This document shows, piece after piece, positions 47,517 to 60,529 of a DNA stretch of 64,000 nucleotides (positions within the stretch are counted from its first letter, which is position 1; every line of letters starts with the position of its first letter). Source of the stretch: Dillenia suffruticosa (taxonomy: Eukaryota > Streptophyta > Magnoliopsida > Dilleniales > Dilleniaceae); NCBI GenBank assembly GCA_033439265.1, contig JAVTVX010000013.1, forward strand, positions 3,002,501 through 3,066,500, read 5' to 3'. A program made the position numbers and the translations under genes. Below the pieces are notes generated by a model that searched no databases, had not been told where the DNA came from, and saw only the letters and a program-made list of their open reading frames with translations.

Positions 47517-50120
47517 ATGGGAAGGAAAAAAAAAAGTAAAAGAAAAACCCCATCTATGGGATTTTGAGCCATTTTCCCAAAATAACCCATCATTCGTCTT
47601 ATCGTTACATTGAAAATTTTCATTTTCATTCAATCGACATAACATATATCTGGCCATGGCAGGTTTCTGATAAACATTTTCTCCTTTCAAGAGTCAATCA
47701 AGTTGTCCACAATTTCATTTTTTTGGTATGCCAGTCCTGTTAGGGAAAAAGATACATCTTTTTCGTTCAACTTTTAGATTTTTGAATGCAGTGAGCAGTC
47801 ACTTTAAAATTAATCAAGAGCACCGTTGTGGGTATTTTCATGCCACTTTACCTTTTTGGAGGGAGACGTCAAAAGATGTCCTTTTCAATTTTCTCCACTT
47901 TGGGAACCTAATATTGGTGTGGTCTATTTGGACATTTATGCAAGTTTTTCCAAGTGCGATTCAGAAAAAAGTGGGGGTGGGGGCTTCACACAGACCTCTC
48001 TCTCTCTCTCTCTCTCCTCAGCAATTAGTCTCCCAATGTTCCATATTCGAAACATTCCCGGCTCTTGGGGAATAATAAGGTTCCATTTAGTTCCTAGAAA
48101 ATCATTTTTTCAAGAAAAATGCCTTTTAAGAATACCCATTCTCAAAAAACATTCTGTATTTGTTGTTTATGAATAAGATGTCCAAATTTACCATGTTTTA
48201 TCTAATATTATCTTTTGCAAACATTACAGAAAAGGGACGATGAAGAACCAAATCAAGAGAAAAATTAGAGATAACAACAATAATAATAACAATCACCGGA
48301 CTCGATTAACATAAGACCAATCATATGAAAGCCATATAATTTCGGACACACACCTTTCAACTAATATGTCATTGTCACGAGTCAAAGTATAGACTTCAAT
48401 CTGCAGACTGGAGTTCAAGCTTTTCATAAATACAATTAGTTCCCAATCCACATGGGAACTCTTAAATATTTATATGTAGTTTTATAAAAGATTCACCGTG
48501 AGGATTCAAATATGTGATGTGCAGTTTTATAAAAGTTTCACCATCGGACAGATGGGGTGTTAGGTCCAGGATAGGGAGAGCCATCGCTCTTAATAAAACT
48601 CTATAGATAATCGAATCTGATTAATCGAAACATAACTCGTGATACAGTAATAGATAAAAAAAATGAGCAGTTTCAATGTCATTTATGTTTGACTATAAAA
48701 TCAAAATATAGATTAGTTAAATACCTGACTTTCTCGTTATAAGAATTTGAGTTCAAATCGTCCAATCCATATGAGAAAAAAAATATTTATCTAAAATTTA
48801 TACAACTGTCTAATTATATTGAGAATGCTATTCTATCCGAACTGCTTCGATGTACCCAGATGTCCTTTATGTTTGTCATGTACATCCCTATTGAAAGCGG
48901 ACAAGTTCTTATGGCCACCATGAAAATGGAGTTAGTTAAAGTGTCCATTTGTGAGCGGCAAAAAAGGGTTCTCCTCATCATCTTATGTCACAATTTGTAG
49001 CTTCTACAATAAACATAAAAAATAATGCCTTCTTTAAGTTGCTAACATGTATAAAGTTCAAGTTTTCTGACCTTTTCTTATGTGATCACATGATTTTCAA
49101 CCAAAAGGGAAAGATCTCAGTCAAAGTCTCCAATGTTGGACGGGCTAAACTATTTATCTTTTTTTTTTTAATTACATTAAAATCGTAAAAATATATGAAT
49201 TCACAAAAATTCAAACAGTAGACGTCAATCTCAGAAAAGACAGTTGAATAAAAATGTTTTTATTACTTAGGTGACCCTACAATGACCGGGCTAAACTATT
49301 TATCATGTTTCACAAATTTACTTTGCGGATATCAAAGGGTAAATGGTGAAGTTTCCTCCAAACATAATCCAAAGCAAAACTAGATTTTTTTTTTCCTTTT
49401 TATAGCGACCAGAAATTCAATTTTAGCAGGAATAAAATCCATTATTTGTTCTACGATAAGAACCTCTTGGGTTGAAGAATCAAATAATAATGTTGGAAAA
49501 AGTCTAGTTAAATGCTTCATATTTTCAAAGGTAACACCCTACCTGAGTCTTTGTACCTATGGCACTGGTATTAGGGGTGTTGGGATAGTTCATGGGTATA
49601 ATACTATTCGGTCAAAACTTGATTCAAGTTTAGTCAAACCGAGCTTGGGTGGTTCAGTATTGAGTTTGAGTTCGAGCTCATACTGTGTTAAGTTTGAAAA
49701 CTTAGTGAATTACTCGAGATCAATTAATTATTTTTTAAATAAATTTTATATGTAAAATTATATTTATAAATATAATTTTTAGAATATATTATCTAAAATT
49801 AATTAATTAAAAGATATTATCCAATAACGTTATTCAAAAACACTTCGAGTCAAATTTGAGCTCATCTAACCAATACTCGAGCTAAGTTTGGATATCAACA
49901 CTACTCGACTCGATTCTAATATCATAACACTCGAACCGGGCATTCAAGCATGATTAAGGTCAACTGATCAGATAAAGAAACCTAGTTGCCCTTTGATTTC
50001 TTTATTCAATTTTTTAATATATTAATATTCGCAAATTTTGTCACAGAGGCCTTTCCTGTTGTTTGGATGAAGAGATACGCGTCGTTCAGTCACGTTGAAG
50101 CAAAAGTGATCGAATTTCTT
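47517..50120. other. Intergenic repeat-rich region
   Basis: No gene is supported. A CT tract lies at 47997-48015. Near 48390-48430 and 48700-48760 there are GAGTTCAA motifs (gagttcaagct and gagttcaaatcgt) resembling tRNA-type B boxes, so degraded SINEs are possible. Around 49560-49960 sequence rich in cgagctc/ctcgagc suggests a degraded hAT-like element. Confidence 0.45.
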
Positions 50121-50268
50121 TGGATTGAATGTTCGAATACTCTATTTTATTAATTAAAGATCTTAAATTCAAATTTTAAAAATAACAAAAGAATATTTGA
50201 AAAAATTAACACTTAAAATGTGTTTCATAATATTTAAAATGAATTAATTAAATAAAACTTGAATACTG
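50121..50268 (+). repeat. SINE-like dispersed repeat, copy C
   Basis: Matches copies at 2631, 29020 and 56081 in order: ttaattaaagatcttaaatt, caaattttaaaaataac, aagaatatttgaaaaaatta, acacttaaaatg, and cataatatttaaaatgaatt plus aattaaataaaacttgaata. The B-box-like motif seen in other copies is eroded here. Confidence 0.5.
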
Positions 50269-51015
50269 ATCATGAAAAAAAAAATTGAAATAAAGGTCCT
50301 AACAAAGCCCAAAAATATGGGCTTGATAGAGGTTGTATTGGATTGGAACAAATGATCCACAAAAATGCTATCTAGTTCGAGTATTGGTCCTGACGGTGAA
50401 CTGATCCAAATTAATCAAGACGAAACCTTATATACTGAAAAATGACCCTAGCAAAGGTACCCAAAAAAAAAAAAAATAGTAACGTGATTTGAGTAGTGTC
50501 TAAGTCCAATGTAAAAGAGTCATCCCTATATATAATTTTTTCTATTTTCAAATTTCAAACCCATAAATAGATTAATGAGCTTAACATTCTTGCGATGGTT
50601 AAGCTGAATTTACTATTGCATTAGAAACTGGAAACCACATCCTCCCCTCGTAAGTCTGAAGCTCAACTTCAAAATAACTCGATTTTCATTTAATGAAAGT
50701 TTCCAATAAAGGATTTCCATCATATTTCTCAATTCTAAAAAATGGCTCGAGCAGTACAAAATTTTCGTGTCCATCTATCAATATTTTCAGCAACCAAGCT
50801 ATGAAAGCCCAAAAGTATCAAGGTACAATTTTGGGTAGTTTCCCAGAAAACATATCCTTACGAACTCCATGACTGAAACACCACCATCAACATCAAGAAG
50901 TTAACACACAAAGAAAACAAAACCAACCCTGTTGCAGAAAAACATCTGTGATATAAACATGTGTTCTCACGTATGTTTGTCGTGTCACAATATCCTTTAT
51001 AAAGTGCAGGAAATT
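50269..51015. other. Downstream flank of the four-pass membrane protein gene
   Basis: Contains poly-A runs and, in its right part (about 50600-51015), the probable 3' UTR of the minus-strand gene. No further gene seen. Confidence 0.45.
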
Positions 51016-53693
51016 CTAATCGGTACGAAGCACACTAGATTGTGGCTTGAGAGTCTCATTTGCAAGGTAGGGAGATATTACCATGCAAGCCATGAATAGT
51101 GTGAACTGCAAAATGTGATGAGAGATTACATTAGTAGAACTGGCCAAGTAGTGCAGAGATATAAGGTATGCAGTTGCCAAAAGCATCATAGACATACCAA
51201 TAAAGGAAGCGTCAAAAAACTCCAAATTGGCCACAAAGCAAAACAAAACCTGCAATGTTGAGCTTCAGTAAAAAATCGAAAGCAAGCTTCTGATTAATCA
51301 GAGGAAAACAAGTATGTCATTATGCCTCTTACAAAGAAAATGATATGATTCCAAGAACGGTTACGACTGGTAAAGAAGAAGGACTTGACAACTCCCATTT
51401 CTCACTGGATTTCCTCGAATTCCATACTAATGGACTTGTATATAACAGGACAATGACATTCATACCAACACATACCATCCCAAGGTACAAGGGCATCCTG
51501 CAAGAGACGTACAAAAGCTAAGATAAAAATTTGTAACAAGAAGTTGAGTAGTTCATCAGTTAGTACAAAATAATCAGTTCTGATAAGACTGGAATAGGTG
51601 CTTGGTGAAGCTGATTGCCTCTCTCTGATTTGGAATTCTAAACTACATATAAAAGTGCTTAAATGTATGCATTTAATGGTTGTCTATGCATAGTTCATTT
51701 ATTTATGTACTTCATCATGACCAATGTTATGGGTTCCAATCATGAAAAAACTGCTAAAAGATAAATACCACAAATTCTTCATGCTTCATGTATTCCCATT
51801 TTTCTGACTGAACCACAATGATAACTGCAAAGATATTTATATCTCTTTTATAACAAATGCAATTCATATCCAAGAAGGAAATGTGTTTATGATGATGGAC
51901 CAAGTTCTTCCTATTAGGCTGATAGCAAGACTCTGATAAAGGATATAAAGATCATGAACATTTTTTCTGCTTTTAAAATGAAATATTAAATTCAAGATAT
52001 GAATATAAAGTAGTTACTTACAGAAAGCAAATGGGACAAGGCATAGAAATTTGACCGAAGTCAAAGCAGCACTCATAGACGGTTCAATAATCCTAAAGCA
52101 TGCATCCTATTTCTTTAAATTTGTTCTAATTTAGTCATATCATAAGTTTCTTATGACTTGGGACATGTGCTTAAGATTCAGAAATGAAATGAAAGCAGTG
52201 AGATATCTTTAACATTGGGGATCATCAAACCAAATTTGAAAAGCAAGAAGCAGCTCTAGATAAGGCTACAACATAACTGAATGGTCCAACTAAGATGCTT
52301 CAATCACGTGCATCAAAGGTTAAAATTCACATAAAGGATTGTACAACAGTTGACAATGCTAAAGAACAAGGGAAATTTATGGCTTGAGGTACAAAAGTGG
52401 CAAATGACCCCTACCAATCTTTCAGAGATCTAGACATTCAAAGAGCCAAATAGAGAGAAACTCACAAAGCCAATTGGTTTGTTTGTGGAGTGAAGAATAA
52501 ACTAAACCTACTCTTGTTTTGTATATGAGATTATTACCATGTTTTCAAAGGATTTAAAAATTAAATTTTTCAAAAGATTAAGAAGTGTCATTCATTGTTT
52601 CACCACATATATCTCATTCTATGATTTAATTAATTATTCGAGTGACAGCTACACCTAGTCTGATTTCTAGTAAGCAGAAAAAGAAGGATAAAGGAAAAGA
52701 CAGCACAAAAATCAAGTCTATAAAACCCTAACCTTCCATTTACAACTGCATAAAATCATAATAAAAATATTGCTAAAATGGGAGCCACATCAGTAAAGAC
52801 GAGATAAAGCCTAAACTATCAAACAGCTTTCGTTTCTCAAGTTTCTGGAAAAATAGTTTTGACAAGGCTACAATTAACACCTCCAATGCAACTAATAAAA
52901 CTTAACCAGAACCTGATCTGAGCAGATGCATTTCTTTTCATATAGGCATCAAGACATAGACCAAATGTGATAACAACTTCTATCTTATCAGGGAGAAAAA
53001 AATGTATACACAGTGTTAACATTATGCCAAGCAAATTGGATGATGGGAAAAATTCGTTCAAATTGTGTCATGCCTGAACCTCTTTGATCCTTGAAGTGCA
53101 ATATGTCTTATGGTGGAGGTAGATCCAAGGTTGTTTTCAAAGTAAAGACATTCTATCCTTATTTTGATCCTCTTCTATAGCTTGACAATCTTGATATCTT
53201 CAAAATTATTTCACGCTAAATGAAGCAAAAAACAGTCCTAAGTGGTATAAGTCCAGCTGCATTCTTGCAATCATTTGAAACATCAAGTGAAATCTCACAC
53301 TTAAGCCACTACTTGCAGTTGGGAAATGCAATTTCTATATAATAAATAAAAGATTGTGACACTATGACGAACAAGCATCATCAAAATGATAAGGAGAAAC
53401 TCCAACCAAAAATTCAAAGCTAAACAAAATGTATACCTTTTGATTCGGTCATCGTGCCACAAAAGATAGATGAAATTCGAATGTCTATCACCAAAGTAGA
53501 CAATGAACAGCGCAGAGGCAATCCAGAGAACATTCTCCGCCACCTCAACCCAAGTCCGAGCTCTTTGAATCGAAGGTGTTGAAGGGGGTGTTCTAGAGCA
53601 TGCATCATCCTCAAGGTCATCACCACTAGAGGCATACCCCTGACTATGCCTCTGCCTCATGAATCCACTTCCAACAGGTGTACCACCCGACAT
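51016..53693 (-). CDS. Small four-pass membrane protein (TMEM128-like)
   Basis: Conserved plant membrane protein of unknown role; similarity to the TMEM128 family is my recollection of the plant annotation and is tentative. Minus-strand exons: 53693-53437, 51497-51333, 51249-51198, 51105-51016; GT-AG junctions keep frame, giving 187 aa. The N-terminus MSGGTPVGSGFMRQRHSQGY with the acidic GDDLEDDACSR segment is cytosolic-looking. Hydrophobic stretches follow: VAENVLWIASALFIVYFG (about 55-72), MPLYLGMVCVGMNVIVLLYT, VVTVLGIISFSLFCFALW running into PIWSFLTLPL, and FTLFMACMVISPYLA, before the charged end KPQSSVLRTD. The ATG at 53693 is used rather than the near-cognate GTG two codons upstream. Intron 1 is about 1.9 kb. 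The coding sequence appears intact. Confidence 0.85.
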
Positions 53694-55690
53694 TATCACA
53701 ACTCAAAAACCTAACAATTCTCCGAGTATCCAAAACCCTCTTCCAGTGTTTAACAGCTCAAAGAAGAGCAAAAGAAGAAAAAATTAGTTCTTTTAAACTA
53801 GTAAATCCTACGCGAAAAATCTTTATCAAAGTAAATCGCAATGAAAGAATCTCTCAAGAGAAAAGGCCAAAAAATCTTGAATGCAGAATTGAAACTTCAA
53901 CTGAAAAACCCTAAAATACAATAATAATTTGATCAAACGGAAAAGATCAACTCACAAGCAAAGAATCAAATCCATATTCGAAACCCACTTCAAGAATCAA
54001 ATTTCTAGCAAAATCCATCTCTTAAATTCCATGATTAAGTGGAATTCAAGATTGAAAAACCCTAAATTTCTCTGAGCACCAAAAACTCAAATATCACCAC
54101 AGAAGCAAATAATCACCTCCAACTTCGACACCCAATCCAAGAATTAAATTTCCAGCAAAGCCAACATCTCCAATTCCTCGATTAAGCGGAATTCAAGAAG
54201 TAAACCCCAAATTTCTGCGCAAACCCATTAACCCAGTTTCGTGATCATCCATGCTCCGGTCAAAATTATTCAAACCCACATTCAAACATCGAAAACTCCT
54301 AAATATCCACGTTGCAACTGCATTGATTTTATCAAAAAATCAACAAATACTTTAAATTCGAAGGGAGTAAAATAAAGGGTTTATGGTAAATCTTTTGTCT
54401 AAGCTGCGGGTGATGGTTGAAATAAATAAAGAGGGAATGATCTAATTTAACAGAACTACTTAGTGTCGAGATTTTGCGGTTATGATAGCTTATGATATGA
54501 AGATATAATGCTCAATTTTAAGGATTCGAACTTTCTTATATTATTTTATTGTTTTGAAATTCCAAATTTCCTAAATCATTTCTTTTTTGGTTATTTGAAA
54601 TCCCCTTGCTAGAATTAAAAAAATTGTCGTACTTAAACAAATCTATTTTATGTTAATGGATAGGAACTATTTGTTCTTACTTTTTTTTTGGGGGGGGGGG
54701 ATATTAGAAAGGTTATTATTCTTATTTTACATGTATTGTATATTTTCATTTACATGCAAATATGATTCTCTAAAATTGTTTATACACCTAACACTAGATT
54801 TGATGATGCAACTTTACGAAACATAATATTATATTTATAGGCTCTTTAATCTTACAAATCCGATCCAATTTCAATTTTTATTGTTTTAAGTTAAGTTTAA
54901 AACTAAGTACAATAATTTATTTAATATGAGATGTTAATTATGCTTAAAATAGACTAAAACCATAAAAACTCCCCTTAGACTTTTGGACTATCTACAAATA
55001 TCCTCTCAAAGTTCAATTCTAGTTAAATAACTCATTAAAATGTTATTAATTTAAAATTATTTTAATTAGAAAAACTAATAATTAAAATAATCAATAAATA
55101 CTTTTTATAAGTACATTCAAGTATAGCCCAAATAACTTTTGAACTCCTATCTCTTTTGTTTGTTTTTCACGTAACATTTGCATTCATATATTTCCTTTTG
55201 TTTTTCCTTTTTTCTTTTTCAAAGTTTCATTTCTTCTATTTCCATTTGTTTTTTCAAAGATTTTAATGATCTCTATGGATGGAGATGGGAGGCACTTACC
55301 ATGTTATTCGAGATTGTTGACTTTGAAGTGTAACATTTTAAGTAGTACGCAATTCCACAAAAAAAAAAAAAAAGTTAAGATATGATGTATTGAAAATCAA
55401 GCGAATAATTATTTCATTAATAATTGTGTAATTTAAATTAATTAATAAAATATGCGTCAAAATGGATTATGGGGTCTTTGTTTTAATTTATGCTTAAGTT
55501 TATAATGGGTTTGATACAATAGCACTTGGTATCCCTAAATTTTGAAATTATAAATGCCTAAAAGCAACCCAGTAAAACCAACAATAAATAAGACAATTTT
55601 AAAATATTAATTTTCCTAATTAAAATAATTTTAAATTAATTATAATATTAAAATATCTTCTTTACTAGAATAATATATCTTCTTAAGATA

Positions 55691-55724
<34 letters not shown>

Positions 55725-56080
55725 ATTATTTCATTTTGAACTAGGGAAGTGGGGATTATGGAAGAGTAGACTCCAACTTATGAGCACCAATTAGGATGAG
55801 ACTAATGTATAGGTGAGATTGTCCTTAGATATGAAATTGACAATTAAATTGGAGAACTAGACAAATTATCAATTAAATTATTTATTCCTGTCATCATAAA
55901 AAAATAATAATGTTCTTTCATATGTGAAATACCATGACATGAGTGACACATAACTCGACCTACTTCTTAATTTAATGGAGGGATGCCATAGTCAATCGAG
56001 CATATTCGGATGCACATATGCATGGTTTGATAGATTCCTCTGCAATCGTTTGTATACAAATCTAATTTAACCAAAATTCT
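53694..56080. other. 5' flank of the membrane protein gene and intergenic DNA
   Basis: Up to about 54400 the sequence is A/C-rich on the + strand with several AAACCCTA motifs (e.g. around 53907 and 54056), consistent with a leader and promoter. Beyond that it is AT-rich, with poly-T/G at 54681-54701 and a CT-then-AT microsatellite at 55690-55724. No gene supported. Confidence 0.5.
55690..55724. repeat. Compound (CT)n(AT)n microsatellite
   Basis: CT run of about ten units followed directly by a TA run of about seven units in intergenic DNA. Confidence 0.9.
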
Positions 56081-56230
56081 TTAGGTTAAGTGATCAAGAA
56101 CATTCTACCTCCTTAATCAGAAATCTTGATTTTGAGTTTTGAGAATGACGAAAAAGTATTTGAGAGAATTAACCCCTAAAATAGGTCTTACAGTGTTCGA
56201 ACCGGATTAATTGGAAAAATCTCAAATACA
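56081..56230 (+). repeat. SINE-like dispersed repeat, copy B (best preserved)
   Basis: Clearest member of the four-copy family: ttaggttaagtgatcaagaa start, ccttaatcagaaatcttga, ttttgagttttgagaatgac, gaaaaagtatttgagagaat, taacccctaaaatag, and cagtgttcgaaccggattaa near the end. The tgttcgaacc motif is close to a Pol III B box. Classification as a SINE is inferred. Confidence 0.6.
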
Positions 56231-57226
56231 AATGGTGAAAAAGAAAAAAAAAATCTAATGTAGTACTAATTTAATAAAAAACATTAACGTTAGAATCCCG
56301 CATTCTCTTCACCCTCGTTTGTTTTTGCTATTTTGTCTCGCCCCCCTTATAATTTTATAAACTTGGAAATGAAGATTTTGTTTTGGCTTCTTGATGGAAA
56401 CTTGCATGAGTAGTCAGAGACGTGAGGCAACTGCATTTGACCTTCCAAAATGATCGAGGATGAGGAATAGCAAAGCAACTTGTGCTCAACCACAAGGGAC
56501 ACGTGTGATGCGTCTCACAGTATACATACTCAACATAATAAAATGAAAATGATATTATTATTCATATAAATTGTCAAAATAATGTCAAATAATTTTTTGA
56601 AACACTGCAACTTTTATTTTAATCAAATTCAATAATTTCTATTTTTAAACTCATATTTTATTTTGGCAACGCTTGTTTCTCCGAAATTTTGAATGTACCT
56701 CGTAGTGGCAAATCCATGAACCTTTTTATTTATTCATTTATTTATTTATTTATTTTGGCTCCATGAAGGCTATTTACATTGTACTTTTCAAAAATAAAAC
56801 CTTAAAGATCCTCCCACATTTTTTCCCAAACACACCGCAGAAACTTCTCCATTTAACTCCTGTTATCTTTTTGACTCTTCTCGTCTATTCTCTGCCACGT
56901 TCTAGCAAAATCATCCGTTACCTAATTGCATCCTTCAAAAACATATGTTATAGAGATATTTACAGAATGCTTCTAGAAACATCTCCAATAGCTTGACAAG
57001 TCCAACAACATTCCACTGTTTTTTCTCCTTTCTTTTCCACTAAGGGCAATCTATTGAATTGATTAATCAACCAAATACAAACCTTTTATAGGGCTGCATG
57101 TGCCATGATAATATCAATGTAACTTCGTTCTAAATGGTACAAGAATACCTAATTCGCTTGTGCATTGAATTGAGTTGTGAGAAATCGATAGTCCATACCA
57201 AAGGTTAAAAGACTCTGACCGCCATC
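56231..57226. other. Intergenic DNA downstream of MED17
   Basis: Includes a TTTA tetranucleotide run near 56727-56754 and a CACGTG near 56508. An open frame at 56763-56996 has no recognisable similarity. The last ~150 bp are probably MED17 3' UTR. Confidence 0.5.
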
Positions 57227-59702
57227 TCACAAGTTGACCAGGTCCATCAGGGTTGAATATAGCACATCCAAAGATAAATAACCCAAGAACTTCCTGTAGT
57301 CCGATCCACCATCGGACATGTCTGCATTGAGTTTGCGATCTTCTGTGAACCCATCCTCCACCACCAACCACCAAGAAATGCACCCCTGGGTGTCTTCGGG
57401 GTCTACATGTGCTACCAACCCGAGTATTTCACCTTGCTCAAGCTCAAATGACAAGCACAAGTAGTCCTGATTTGCTTTTATTCCCACCATCAGAGCTTCT
57501 TTGTGAAGCCAACCAATAACCTGACTCGCAACCTGCAGAAATATGGAACTTCAATTTTCAGAATAAACATCTGGAAGAACGAGATTTTTCAGGTCTGCAA
57601 TGGCGGTTTTCGATTATGTTAAGTGGCAAGTTTCATAATTCAAGAGATAAAACTTCTTGCCAAGGAGAGAAAGGTCGTAGGGTGGATTTTGTTCAATGTA
57701 ACTGTTGGATAATATTGAGAAGTCAAGCTCCACAAAATCCTATGGTTTGGTTTGACACTAACAAAAGCACATGGTGAGAAGTTCACTTAAGAAGTTCAGA
57801 GTAAGAAGGAGAGGGTTTTGCAAGAGTTAATTGGTTATTGATTTGATTATGGGCATGGACCAACTCAGAAATCAATTTTTGTTGGGCAAAATATAACACA
57901 CGGACAGCATAGGTGGATCGTATAATTTTTTGGAAACAAATAGCATTTGAAATGATTTTAGTGGCATCTTTAAGACCTTCAGTAGTTTTTTTGTTCGACT
58001 TTTAATAGCATCTCTAGAACTATAAATGACATTTTTATGAAGTAGTGCTAAAAAATGTACACGTTTCAGTGGGCAATGGCTGCCCCCATTGCCCACAATG
58101 TGGCTTCACCACTGATTACGGGGAGGAGGTAAGTTTTGTGTTGTCTCTTAGTTTCACCTTTAACTTGGGATGGAGGAAATTAGGTCATTTAAATTAGCTC
58201 CTGTCGATTGGTGGACCTGTAGGTTTTTATTTATGCACCAGTTTCTTTTCCCCACTTTGTGAGAACATCTTATTCACCTCAATTACATTTTCTCCAAGAC
58301 AATATACTCTTTAGTTATTAAAAAGAAAAAGAAAAGAACAGCATACCTGCTGCAGAAGTATCACAGGAAGGTCTGCCAAATCACACTCATACTTGTTCAT
58401 GGAGTATGTATCGTCAGAATTCCCTTTGAACAGGCCAACAACATTGGGGGCACTTTCTCCCTCTACACTGATGCAATCATCATTCAGTACTACCATAGTA
58501 CGGAATTGTGATCTGATAACATCATCTGATGTCTGGGTTTGACGGCTAGAATGGAGAATGGACTGAGGAACTTTCATGGAAAGTGTCCATGAAGATCTCC
58601 GAGAATGCCAAGTAGGATGAGATTCTAGATGGAGATATTGAACCCGCTCAACCTACAGCACCAAAAGGCATCACCAGGCTTAGTATTGAAAAGAGGGAGG
58701 GAAGGAGAGATGGAAATCTAAAAGTACAACATTTCAACTCGTGAAGGAGAAAGTTAGATGTCTATACCAGGTTTTCCAGCACTGTAAGAACTTTATCTGA
58801 GAAGATTCTATGATTCAGTGACATACAAAAGTGGCCCAGAAGACCAGAGCTATTCTTTCCCCCCTGACCAGATGATTGGGCTCTATTGCCCAATGCAGGT
58901 CTATCCTTCGCTCTCGAAAACACATGTTCATGGAAAATCTGTTGTAGATATATTTTGTAACATAAAGAATTAGGAAAGCCTTCGTTCTTCATAAGGGTCT
59001 CATCTTTCCCTTCCAATAACTTTGATCCACTTAATGTGTCTAGCGGAATATCTTCTGTTTCAAGATTCTGTGAGCCTGAACTATCAGCTGCTTGATCATC
59101 TTGTCCAGAGGAAACAATGGCAGCGAACACTGAAGCTCCTTGACCAATGTTCAACTGTAAATAATCTTCTCGAATTCCAGTCACATTAACTCCAGTAGAT
59201 GTGTTAAAAGCTTCACGGTTTACTAAATCAAAAACCTGGAGTTACATAGGCCAAAAGAGTTAAAACTTACACTAAATCTATGTTTCACGAAAGCTAATAG
59301 TTTTAAAACAATACCTGCTCATCAAATATTCCTCGGTGAACTTCACGAAGTACTGAATGTGTTTGTTTAATACATTCGTCATCACTCCCAGGTTCTTTCT
59401 TTGTTTCCTTAGAAGACCACTCAGCCAAGGAAAATGAATTCACTTTGTTGGAATTCCCAGTAATATCACCCGAACGTGCGCCAAGGAAACCAAAATTGAT
59501 AGAGCGGCGTGAATTTGGTGCTAATTTCACAGCAAGCATGCCAGCTGAGTCATGCTCAACACGAACCATGGGTAAAGAAGATGTGCGGAGGCCAGCTGCC
59601 GGCTCATTGGGCAAGTTGTCATAAAGATCAATACAAAACCCTTCATTTCCAGAAACAGAAGCTGCCAAGCGCTGCCGCTTAACTTTCCAATTCTGCTGCA
59701 AT
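57227..59702 (-). CDS. MED17: Mediator complex subunit MED17 (C-terminal exons, 5' part outside window)
   Basis: Head-module subunit of Mediator, bridging transcription factors and RNA polymerase II in the nucleus. Four minus-strand exons: 59702-59315, 59235-58768, 58652-58347, 57532-57227; all are GT-AG and in frame, giving 488 residues. Landmarks: LQQNWKVKRQRL at the start, VEHDSAGMLAV, THSVLREVHRGIFDEQ, VFDLVNREAFN, LNIGQGASVF, YKIYLQQIFHEHVFSRAKD, GLLGHFCMSLNHRIFSDKVL, YLHLESHPTWHSRRSSWTLS, QFRTMVVLNDDCISVE, APNVVGL, NKYECDLADLPVILLQQVAS, CISWWLVVEDG, and FLGYLSLDVLYSTLMDLVNL. The first roughly 170-190 residues of the family are missing: they must lie beyond 64000, because the intron upstream of 59702 contains an hAT transposon. 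The stop TGA replaces the Cys codon that I recall after DLxNL in Arabidopsis, shortening the tail by about ten residues. Confidence 0.93.
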
Positions 59703-60495
59703 CTGCAAGCTAGTTAGCAAGTGAGGCAGATCTGGGATGCAATTATCAGTGTGGAAGAGAAACAAATATCATAATGAAATGTGTTAATCTATAAGGTTAT
59801 GTCCATCTAGCAGTAATGAAAGTAATAACAATCAAGAAAGCCATGCCACGGTTTTTGCTAAAGAGAAATCCATAGTCAACTCAACTCAACTCCGGCTAAA
59901 TCTCAAAATAATTAAGGTCGGGTATATTTATCCACCTTTTCCATTTACCTCTATTAAAAGCCATGTCAGTGCTAAGAAAAATTCCATTCCATCGCATAAT
60001 CTGAAATTTCAAAACCTTGCTCTTCTTATGTTTAGCTTTTTTTTTAATTATAGGATTTTGAAATTAACTCATAAAAAAATTACCTATTTTTTATAATTTA
60101 GAGGTAATAGAAATATAGGCTAAAAGTAAAAGGTTATTCCCAATAAACCTAGTGAATCAAATACCAAATCAGCCTCATACCACTCACTCGTGCATTTTTT
60201 GTTTTGTTCTCAAGATACATGTAAAATCATATCGAAAGCCTAAGAGCTTAATTACAATCCTGGCCTCATGGTAGGTTAGTTTTTGTTGAATATCCTCAAT
60301 TTTCTTCAGCTTACAAATGTCTTGCAATCAACCAGATTGAATCACCATAGCAATGCAATGTTTTCTGAACAATGACCATGAAATTGATGTAAAGAGTACG
60401 GTCATGTCTTAATTTCAACGCATTATGATATGCTCAAAGGACATCACAATGACTCATTGGATTGCCAGAGTTCCAACTAGGGCTGTTATGACACT

Positions 60496-60529
60496 CGGGT
60501 AGTGTCACGGGTACCCGTGACACTACCCG
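60496..60529. repeat. Perfect 34-bp palindrome near the hAT left end
   Basis: Perfect inverted repeat centred on GT|AC between 60512 and 60513; half-site cgggtagtgtcacgggt. It lies 18 bp inside the presumed element end. Subterminal palindromes or repeats are commonly transposase-binding sites in hAT elements (family knowledge); binding here is inferred. Confidence 0.95.

Noticed and set aside
47297..47690. Short frames with Ser/Leu-Pro or Lys runs
   Set aside because: They read through CT tracts and the poly-T run of the foldback right arm.
48360..48800. Candidate tRNA genes at GAGTTCAA motifs
   Set aside because: No cloverleaf could be formed; at most they are degraded SINE heads.
51329..51514. 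Possible separate gene beginning MYVSCRMPLYLG
   Set aside because: It is exon 2 of the four-pass membrane protein read from a chance upstream start; the splice acceptor lies at 51498.
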